Assembly: GCA_947440715.1 (NCBI GenBank)
Contig: CANETI010000205.1
Span: forward strand, 1-5,239
From: Planctomycetota bacterium
GTDB taxonomy: Bacteria > Planctomycetota > UBA11346
Length of the DNA stretch: 5,239 bases
Reading direction: 5' to 3'
This document shows positions 1-4,618 of this stretch, in pieces. The stretch's first letter is position 1. Each line of letters begins with the position of its first letter. The notes beneath the pieces are model-generated. The model worked only from the letters and a program-made list of their open reading frames with translations, did not search any database and was not told the DNA's origin. The position numbers and the translations under genes were made by a program.

Positions 1-48
1 TAAAAGAACCAAGGGCTGTAAGCCCGCCTTAAAATCATATAAAAAGTT

Positions 49-95
49 CCCCTGGGACCACCAGGCTCCTGGCCCGTGGCAATCTATCCCAGGGG
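49..95. repeat. Palindromic intergenic repeat, copy 1
   Basis: A perfect 9-base inverted repeat bounds the element: CCCCTGGGA at 49-57 and TCCCAGGGG at 87-95. Nested inside is CCAGG-CT-CCTGG (61-72). The trailing core CCCGTGGCAATCTATCCC (73-90) recurs, slightly changed, in copies 2 and 3. The element can fold into a long nested stem-loop. I infer a REP- or MITE-like intergenic repeat; no transposase or target-site duplication is visible. A structured terminator is possible but there is no T-run. Confidence 0.65.
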
Positions 96-108
96 TAAAA
101 GATCCCCC

Positions 109-157
109 ACCCCGGGAACGCCAGGCACCAGCTAGGCCCGTGGAAATCTCTCCCCCA
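109..157. repeat. Palindromic intergenic repeat, copy 2
   Basis: This is the second copy, with its GGGA 60 bases downstream of that in copy 1. It reads GGGAACGCCAGGCACCAGC from 114, with an imperfect stem (CCAGGC against GCTAGG), then the shared core CCCGTGGAAATCTCTCCC (137-154). The core differs from copy 1 at only 2 of 18 positions. The stem-loop half matches copy 3 more closely (GGGAACGCCAGGCACCAGC here, GGGAACGCCACGCACCAGC there). The same unit occurring at three sites in one window suggests a family repeated elsewhere in the genome. Confidence 0.65.
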
Positions 158-162
158 GCCCC

Positions 163-180
163 GCCACTCCCCAAAGTGGC
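163..180. other. Perfect 6-bp hairpin upstream of the pseudogene
   Basis: GCCACT (163-168) pairs with AGTGGC (175-180) around the loop CCCCAA. An A-rich stretch follows (192-199), but no T-run on the + strand. On the opposite strand that A-run reads as T but precedes the hairpin instead of following a terminator stem at normal spacing from the 5' side, so a terminator call is weak either way. A hairpin of similar size (1091-1110) lies in the equivalent place before the intact gene, though its sequence is different. Confidence 0.45.
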
Positions 181-207
181 TGTCCATCTGCCAAAAAAAA
201 TAAATTC

Positions 208-236
208 ATAATCCCGCCAAAAAACACCAATAATAA
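208..236 (+). repeat. Duplicated 5' leader, first copy
   Basis: These 29 bases match 1119-1149 ahead of the intact dehydrogenase gene. The first 21 positions differ at only two sites, and the next 15 bases, from the ATG, are identical in both copies (ATGCCCCACCCCACA). Neither copy has a recognisable Shine-Dalgarno motif; both are A-rich. Conservation of leader plus start codon shows that the duplicated unit included the translation start and perhaps part of a promoter. Confidence 0.65.
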
Positions 237-1025
237 ATGCCCCACCCCACAAAAGGCCTACTCGACGCTCTGATTAAACGGCAACGACCCATCCCCTCAT
301 CGGCCTAGGTTATGTTGGTCTGCCCCTGGCGGTGTGTTTAGCAAAACAATTCACCGTCATTGGCTTCGATAATAATCCAACCCGAATCGAACAACTCACA
401 TTAGGACATGATCATACTAAGGAAATCGACTCAGAGGCGCTTAAAAAAATCACATAGAATTTACCGCTGACTCCAACGCTCTTCGTAAATGTGGCGGCAT
501 CATCGTCGCCGTCCCCACTCCGGTCGACCAAGCAAAACGCCCTGATTTTACCGCGCTGATCAGCGCCAGCACCACGGTCGGGCAGCATCTGCGCCCAGGC
601 GCGGTCGTGGTGTACGAAAGCACCGTGTAACCTGGAGCAACCGAAGAAATTTGCATCCCTGTCCTTGAACGCAAAAGCAAACTCAAAGCCGGAGTTGATT
701 TTACCTACGGTTACAGCCTAGAGCGCATCAATCCCTGCGATAAAGAACACACCATCGATAAAGTCCGCAAAGTCGTCAGCGGCAGTGACGCCGCGACTTT
801 GGATTTGGTCGCACAGCGATCCCCGCAGGCGTCTTCCGCGCGAGCGGCATTTGCGTCGCTGAAGCCGCAAAGGTCATCGAAAATACCCAGCGCGATCTCA
901 ACATTGCTCTGGTCAACGAACTCGCCCTTATTTTCCACCGCCTCGGCCTAGACACTCTAGAGGTTTTGGAAGCCGCTGGCACCAAATGGAATTTTCTACC
1001 ATTTCGCCCAGGTTTAGTCGGCGGG
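237..1025 (+). pseudogene. Decayed, truncated TviB/WbpO-type UDP-N-acetylhexosamine 6-dehydrogenase
   Basis: Read across three frames, this stretch follows the intact gene at 1150-2469 from its first codon to about residue 268. The reading starts at ATG 237 and loses frame near 290-299, where about 4 bases are missing; the original frame stops at 306-308. The next frame holds the NAD-binding IGLGYVGLPLA and ends at TAG 455-457, after an apparent one-base loss in the A7 tract at 443-449. The third frame holds VAVPTPVD and YESTV, then TAA at 628-630 where the intact gene has TAC (Tyr). A loss of about 13 bases near 813 shifts frame again, followed by VAEAAKVIENTQRDLN and GTKWNFLPFRPGLVGG. Homology ends at 1025, just before the catalytic His-Cys, and unrelated codons run to TAA at 1092-1094. 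Family residues are also altered (SPER to SLER, NPGD to NPCD). The C-terminal UDP-binding domain is absent. With this many lesions it cannot make an enzyme. Confidence 0.93.
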
Positions 1026-1033
1026 CAACTCGT

Positions 1034-1090
1034 CCCGTTACAATCTCCCTTGGGAACGCCACGCACCAGCGTGGCTCGCTATCCGCCCCA
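1034..1090. repeat. Palindromic intergenic repeat, copy 3
   Basis: This copy begins with a version of the shared core, CCCGTTACAATCTCCC (1034-1049), two bases shorter than in copies 1 and 2. It continues into TTGGGAACGCC and a perfect 7-bp stem, GCCACGC (1058-1064) with GCGTGGC (1069-1075), loop ACCA. The order of core and stem-loop is reversed relative to copies 1 and 2, which suggests the tail of one unit joined to the head of another. It starts within about 10 bases of the point where pseudogene homology stops, so it may mark the recombination or insertion site that removed the gene's 3' end. Confidence 0.6.
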
Positions 1091-1110
1091 ATAATGGCCC
1101 GCCCCATTAT
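1091..1110. other. Perfect 7-bp hairpin upstream of the intact dehydrogenase gene
   Basis: ATAATGG (1091-1097) pairs with CCATTAT (1104-1110) around the loop CCCGCC. It ends 39 bases before the ATG at 1150. There is no T-run after it, so an intrinsic terminator is unlikely. A role in the mRNA leader or as part of the adjacent repeat is possible. A GATAAT at 1118-1123 resembles a -10 box, but no acceptable -35 lies 16-18 bases upstream, so I do not call a promoter. Confidence 0.4.
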
Positions 1111-1118
1111 AACCAATG

Positions 1119-1149
1119 ATAATCTCGCAAAAAAACACCGACAATAAAA
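1119..1149 (+). repeat. Duplicated 5' leader, second copy
   Basis: This is the counterpart of 208-236, placed directly before the intact gene. It lacks a Shine-Dalgarno motif; the bases before ATG 1150 are CACCGACAATAAAA. The start at 1150 rests on conservation of the ATG and the next 12 bases in both copies, not on a ribosome-binding site. Initiation may rely on an unstructured A-rich leader, or on transcription starting close to the ATG. Confidence 0.6.
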
Positions 1150-2469
1150 ATGCCCCACCCCACAGACAACCTATTCGAATCCTTATCCCAACGTCGCGCT
1201 CCACTTGCCGTGATCGGACTGGGATACGTTGGCCTACCATTAGCCTTATGCCTAGCAAAGCACTTCCAAGTCATCGGCTTTGACGTAAGCGAACGAAAAA
1301 TCACTGCCTTAAAATCCGGTAAAGATCCCGTCGGTGAAAGCGGTGATGAAGCCATTGTGGCTAGCGGCATGACCTTCACCAATCAGCCTGACGATTTGAA
1401 ACACGTTAAATTTTATATCGTCGCCGTTCCCACCCCAGTAGATGCAGCCAAACGTCCGGATTTCACCCCGCTCATCTGTGCCAGCACCATCGTCGGGCGT
1501 CAATTAACTAAGGGCTCAATAGTCGTCTACGAAAGCACCGTGTACCCTGGAGCAACCGAAGAAATCTGTATCCCTGTCCTTGAACGCGAAAGTAAACTTA
1601 AAGCAGGAATCGATTTTACGTTCGGCTATAGCCCAGAACGCATCAATCCTGGCGATAAAGAACATACTGTTGATAAGATCTGTAAGGTGGTTAGCGGATC
1701 GGATGTTGTGACGTGCGATGTCGTCGCATCGGTTTATGGCGCAGCAATTACTGCGGGTATTTTTCGCGCTGCCAGCGTTAAAGTAGCAGAGGCGGCGAAG
1801 GTGATAGAAAATACTCAGCGTGATCTGAATATCGCGCTGATGAATGAATTAGCGCTGATCTTTCATCGGCTTGATATCGATACTCAAGACGTGCTTGCTG
1901 CTGCTGGTACCAAATGGAATTTTCTGAAATTTAAACCAGGATTGGTTGGAGGCCATTGCATAGGGGTTGATCCTTATTATTTAACTTATAAGGCAGAAAA
2001 AGTAGGATATCATCCGCAAGTGATTTTGGCGGGGCGTAGAATTAATGATGGAATAGGAGCTTTTATTGCGCAGGAATGCGTTCGATTGTTGGCTAATCAC
2101 GACAAGCCAATCAAAGGAGCTCGTGTACTGGTGATGGGATTAACATTTAAAGAGGACTGTCCAGATGTTCGAAATTCAAAAGTTGTTGATATAATTTGTG
2201 AGCTTCGTCGTTTTGGTTGTGCGCCAATAGTTATTGACCCTGTCGCTGACGTTTACAGTTCAAAACATGAGTACGATATAGATATAATGCCTATGCATCC
2301 ATTGCCGAATAGTGATGTCATTATTGCAGCCGTTGCTCATAGGCAATTTAAGGAGTTGACGCCGACGCTTCTTGCTGCCGCCTGCCCTGTTGGTCTATTG
2401 TTGGATATCAAAGGTATATTTGATCGTTCCGCTCTTGCCAGGGCCGGATTCGTGGTGTGGCGATTATAG
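1150..2469 (+). CDS. tviB: UDP-N-acetyl-D-glucosamine/galactosamine 6-dehydrogenase, TviB/WbpO type
   Basis: The 439-residue product belongs to the UDP-glucose/GDP-mannose dehydrogenase family. It should oxidise C6 of a UDP-N-acetylhexosamine to the uronic acid in two NAD+-dependent steps in the cytoplasm, giving a precursor for an acidic surface polysaccharide. The N-terminal Rossmann domain has IGLGYVGLPLA (residues 22-32) and an acidic Asp at 45. VAVPTPVD (91-98), YESTVYPGATEE (127-138) and YSPERINPGDK (160-170) follow. The central helix VAEAAKVIENTQRDLNIA (212-229) carries the expected Lys217 and Asn221. GGHCIGVDPYYLT (267-279) holds the catalytic Cys270, and FKEDCPDVRNS (333-343) lies in the C-terminal UDP-binding domain. 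Length and motifs fit TviB of the Vi antigen, usually about 425 residues, and N-acetylhexosamine rather than plain glucose. GlcNAc and GalNAc cannot be told apart by eye. No ribosome-binding site precedes the ATG. The codon third-position preference changes from C to T along the gene. A truncated relative lies directly upstream. Confidence 0.93.
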   Translation: MPHPTDNLFESLSQRRAPLAVIGLGYVGLPLALCLAKHFQVIGFDVSERKITALKSGKDPVGESGDEAIVASGMTFTNQPDDLKHVKFYIVAVPTPVDAAKRPDFTPLICASTIVGRQLTKGSIVVYESTVYPGATEEICIPVLERESKLKAGIDFTFGYSPERINPGDKEHTVDKICKVVSGSDVVTCDVVASVYGAAITAGIFRAASVKVAEAAKVIENTQRDLNIALMNELALIFHRLDIDTQDVLAAAGTKWNFLKFKPGLVGGHCIGVDPYYLTYKAEKVGYHPQVILAGRRINDGIGAFIAQECVRLLANHDKPIKGARVLVMGLTFKEDCPDVRNSKVVDIICELRRFGCAPIVIDPVADVYSSKHEYDIDIMPMHPLPNSDVIIAAVAHRQFKELTPTLLAAACPVGLLLDIKGIFDRSALARAGFVVWRL

Positions 2470-2594
2470 GAAAAATTTTCTTCGGTCTGGTTTGCTCTGG
2501 GTTAAATTCACAAAAGAGATGAGATATTCTGTCATGGTGTTGATCAGAGCGGTAAGGAGAATTTTTTGGTAATATTATATTCAAGGATGGACCC
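2470..2594. other. Intergenic spacer between the dehydrogenase and dehydratase genes
   Basis: This AT-rich gap breaks the otherwise tight gene packing. It has no clear terminator: GCTCTG at 2494-2499 and CAGAGC at 2545-2550 are inverted, but they are 45 bases apart and have no T-run next to them. TAATATTATAT at 2570-2580 is a possible -10 region, but I find no matching -35 at normal distance. AAGGAG at 2554-2559 is a good ribosome-binding motif but is too far from the GTG at 2595 to serve it. A separate promoter for the downstream three-gene unit is plausible but not demonstrated. Confidence 0.5.
2583..2587 (+). promoter_or_regulatory. Ribosome-binding site supporting the GTG start at 2595
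   Basis: AAGGA lies 7 bases before the GTG at 2595, which is normal spacing. It favours this GTG over ATG 2587, which overlaps the motif and runs into a stop after eight codons. Confidence 0.6.
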
Positions 2595-3842
2595 GTGCCG
2601 CTGTGCCTAACCCCACGCATTGAACGCATCGCTCAGACCGTCACCGGTCGATCGACGAGCCTGTTTGCCGAGGACATCGCACGCGCCCCTGCCGGTGGAC
2701 CGCGCCGCGTGTTGTTAATCGGCGGTGCCGGATCCATTGGTTCCGCTACCGCGATGCAATTACTGGATTGGGCACAGGTCGACACGCTAGCCGTGCTGGA
2801 CCCCAATGAAAATAATCTGGCTGAATTAATTCGCTCCATTCGCAATCGTTTACGACCATTTACTGGTACGGTTTTAATTGAACCACTGGATTACGGATCG
2901 CCGCTGGCGGCACAGTTTTTAGCCACGCAAAAGCCCTTCGATACCGTTTTAAGTTTCGCCGCGTTGAAGCACGTTCGCTCAGAACGCGATGCGTTTTCTA
3001 CGCTGCGCATGTTAGAAGTTAATCTCTTACTCGCTGATCGTTTTCTCGCCACCCTGCGCACGCAAGGACATGGATCAAACGGAGTTTTCTTTGTCTCCAC
3101 CGATAAAGCCGCCAATCCCGTCAGTCTAATGGGCGCATCCAAACGCGTGATGGAATTATTATTGTGGGCCCACACGAAACCTGGTTCAGTGTATACGCCC
3201 ACCACCGGCGCCCCCCTGCCACTGGTTACCACCGCACGCTTCGCCAATGTCGCCTTTAGCGACGGCAGTTTACCGTGGTCGTTTTTACAACGCTTAGAAA
3301 AAGGCCAGCCATTAGCCGCCCCTGGGGATATTCGCCGTTATCTTATTTCACCGGTTGAAGCCGGACAATTATGCACGCTCGCCGCCTGTGCGACCAACCA
3401 TCGATCCGTCGTCATTCCCCGCTTAGATCCCAGTGCTGATTTAGTGTCGTTCACCGATATTGCCGCAGCAACTTTAGATGCCTTTGGATTAGAACCCGCG
3501 TGGTATGAAGATCCGGCAGAAGCGCTAGTCAATGTCACCAGCGACCGCGCGCGCGGAAAATATCCGGTATTAATTACAAAGTCTGATACCAGTGGGGAAA
3601 AGGATATTGAGGAATTTGTGGCGCAAGATGAACAGGCAATTGACCATCCCATGGCCAAACAATTGCAAACGATTGCCGCCCCCACACATGCACCTGAATT
3701 GTCCGTTGTTTTGGATTTAATATTCAAGTCAGTCAACGGCGTACAGACTTATGATAAAGAGGTCTTCAGTAACGCCTTACAATCATTGATCCCCGCCATG
3801 GTCCACCGCGAAACGGGGATGAGTTTGGATGGGAAGATATAA
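2595..3842 (+). CDS. Soluble CapD/WbpM-like nucleotide-sugar 4,6-dehydratase
   Basis: The 415-residue product is an extended short-chain dehydrogenase of the polysaccharide-biosynthesis (CapD) family. Relatives convert UDP-GlcNAc to a UDP-4-keto-6-deoxy-hexosamine. Residues 38-49 form the NAD(P)-binding strand and glycine loop (VLLIGGAGSIGS), with Asp69 ending the next strand. FAALKHVRSERDAF (121-134) is the family's AALKHV segment. STDKAANPVSLMGASK (168-183) is the active-site region: Thr169-Asp170-Lys171, with Met179 where typical SDR enzymes have Tyr, and Lys183, as in the WbpM-type Ser-Met-Lys arrangement. RFANVAFSDGS (215-225) and DIRRYLISPVEAGQL (245-259) match the substrate-binding half. 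The C-terminal extension includes KSDTSGEKDIEEF (329-341), a motif I recall from soluble members of this family. No membrane segments are present, unlike full WbpM/CapD, so it should be cytosolic. Its stop TAA overlaps the next ATG by one base (TAATG). The exact substrate and stereochemistry are not readable. Confidence 0.85.
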   Translation: MPLCLTPRIERIAQTVTGRSTSLFAEDIARAPAGGPRRVLLIGGAGSIGSATAMQLLDWAQVDTLAVLDPNENNLAELIRSIRNRLRPFTGTVLIEPLDYGSPLAAQFLATQKPFDTVLSFAALKHVRSERDAFSTLRMLEVNLLLADRFLATLRTQGHGSNGVFFVSTDKAANPVSLMGASKRVMELLLWAHTKPGSVYTPTTGAPLPLVTTARFANVAFSDGSLPWSFLQRLEKGQPLAAPGDIRRYLISPVEAGQLCTLAACATNHRSVVIPRLDPSADLVSFTDIAAATLDAFGLEPAWYEDPAEALVNVTSDRARGKYPVLITKSDTSGEKDIEEFVAQDEQAIDHPMAKQLQTIAAPTHAPELSVVLDLIFKSVNGVQTYDKEVFSNALQSLIPAMVHRETGMSLDGKI

Positions 3843-4618
3843 TGACGACTACATTAGCACAAACAATTCCCTTAAGAATAATTCCTCGGCTGGATATTAA
3901 GGCACCAAATTTAGTAAAAGGAATTCGACTAGAAGGCTTAAGAGTCCTAGGTGATCCAGCCGTTTTCGCCGAACAATATTATGAAGCCGGCGCAGACGAA
4001 TTAATGTATCAAGATATTGTAGCGAGTTTGTATGGACGTAATTCTTTAACTGATTTAGTGCGGCGGACCTCAGAGCGTGTATTTATCCCATTAACGGTTG
4101 GCGGTGGAATTCGCACCGTCATGGATATTCAAGGATTGCTACGGGCTGGTGCAGATAAAGTTTGCCTCAATACCGCCGCCGTCGCACGTCCCGAACTCAT
4201 TAGCGAAGCCGCCTCGACGTTTGGCTCTCAATGCATTGTTATTGCGATTGAAACCATTCGCCAACCTGATGGAACCTGGAAAGCTTTCACGGATAATGGA
4301 CGAGAACATACTGGATTAGATGCTTATGATTGGGCACGCCGCGCGGTTGATTTAGGTGCTGGGGAATTATTACTTACCTCGGTTGATCGTGAAGGAACCA
4401 AGAAAGGTTTTGATTTAGAGTTTATTAAACGCTTAGCAAAAACGGTTTCCGTTCCAGTTGTCGCTCATGGCGGCGCAGGCTGTGAACAACATATTATTGA
4501 AGCCGCAAAGTTAGGGGTTGATGGTGTGGCCGTCGCATCACTTTTTCATTATAAAAATAAATCGATTACTGACCTCAAGAAGGCTCTCGCTAACGCTGAA
4601 ATTGAGGTGCGGCTATGA
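3842..4618 (+). CDS. hisF: HisF-type cyclase subunit, glycan-cluster paralogue
   Basis: The 258-residue TIM barrel is homologous to imidazole glycerol phosphate synthase subunit HisF. In sugar clusters, HisF-HisH pairs are thought to produce ammonia for a WbpG/PseA-type amidotransferase instead of making histidine. IIPRLDIK (13-20) holds Asp18, equivalent to catalytic Asp11 of Thermotoga HisF; the usual Cys before it is Arg16. TVGGGIR (85-91), LNTAAV (109-114), LLTSVDREGT (177-186) and AHGGAG (208-213) are phosphate-binding and active-site loops. The second catalytic Asp (Asp130) is Glu137 in AIETIRQPDG. The gate for ammonia entry is intact: Arg12, Glu53, Lys106 and Glu175 match Arg5, Glu46, Lys99 and Glu167. 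The gene starts on the last base of the upstream stop, with a GGGAAG motif 5 bases before ATG, and overlaps hisH by four bases. True histidine biosynthesis cannot be excluded, but the neighbours argue against it. Confidence 0.88.
   Translation: MTTTLAQTIPLRIIPRLDIKAPNLVKGIRLEGLRVLGDPAVFAEQYYEAGADELMYQDIVASLYGRNSLTDLVRRTSERVFIPLTVGGGIRTVMDIQGLLRAGADKVCLNTAAVARPELISEAASTFGSQCIVIAIETIRQPDGTWKAFTDNGREHTGLDAYDWARRAVDLGAGELLLTSVDREGTKKGFDLEFIKRLAKTVSVPVVAHGGAGCEQHIIEAAKLGVDGVAVASLFHYKNKSITDLKKALANAEIEVRL
4604..4608 (+). promoter_or_regulatory. Ribosome-binding site for hisH inside the end of hisF
   Basis: GAGGT lies 6 bases before ATG 4615 and within the last codons of hisF. Together with the ATGA overlap it indicates translational coupling, so the two subunits are probably made in equal amounts. 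Confidence 0.6.

Larger units (their letters stand above)
1..236. other. Gene-free region with palindromic repeats and hairpins
   Basis: I find no convincing coding sequence here on either strand. The stretch holds a short perfect hairpin at 13-25 (GGGCT, loop GTA, AGCCC) with no T-tract after it. Two related imperfect palindromic repeats follow at 49-95 and 109-157, then another hairpin at 163-180. From about 208 it matches the 31 bases upstream of the intact dehydrogenase gene, so the end of this region belongs to the duplicated unit. The TAA at position 1 could be the stop of an upstream gene, but nothing in the window can test that. Confidence 0.7.

Noticed and set aside
49..180. CRISPR array formed by the repeated palindromes near the left edge
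   Set aside because: There are only two copies, they are imperfect and about 60 bases apart, the sequence between them is short and itself repeat-derived, and no cas gene is visible.
443..449. A7 tract at a frameshift in the pseudogene, as a possible phase-variation switch
   Set aside because: Restoring one base would fix only this frame. The other two frameshifts, the TAA at 628-630 and the missing catalytic half would remain, so no reversible switching could yield an enzyme.
1091..1123. Promoter for the intact dehydrogenase gene with GATAAT at 1118 as the -10
   Set aside because: The -10 match is fair, but the sequence 16-18 bases upstream is GC-rich hairpin with no resemblance to a -35 box.
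450..1503. Several open reading frames of 64-96 codons on the minus strand across the pseudogene and the 5' part of the dehydrogenase gene
   Set aside because: They lie opposite clear dehydrogenase coding sequence, show no recognisable domains and overlap each other. They look like antisense shadows of a codon-biased gene.
2494..2550. Inverted GCTCTG and CAGAGC as a terminator after the dehydrogenase gene
   Set aside because: The 6-base arms are 45 bases apart and no T-run follows, so this does not have the form of an intrinsic terminator.
2519..2572. A 17-codon reading frame (ATG 2519) and a TTG frame at 2566 behind AAGGAG, as a leader peptide before the dehydratase gene
   Set aside because: Neither has a recognisable composition or an attenuator-like stem, and one or two short frames are expected by chance in 125 bases.
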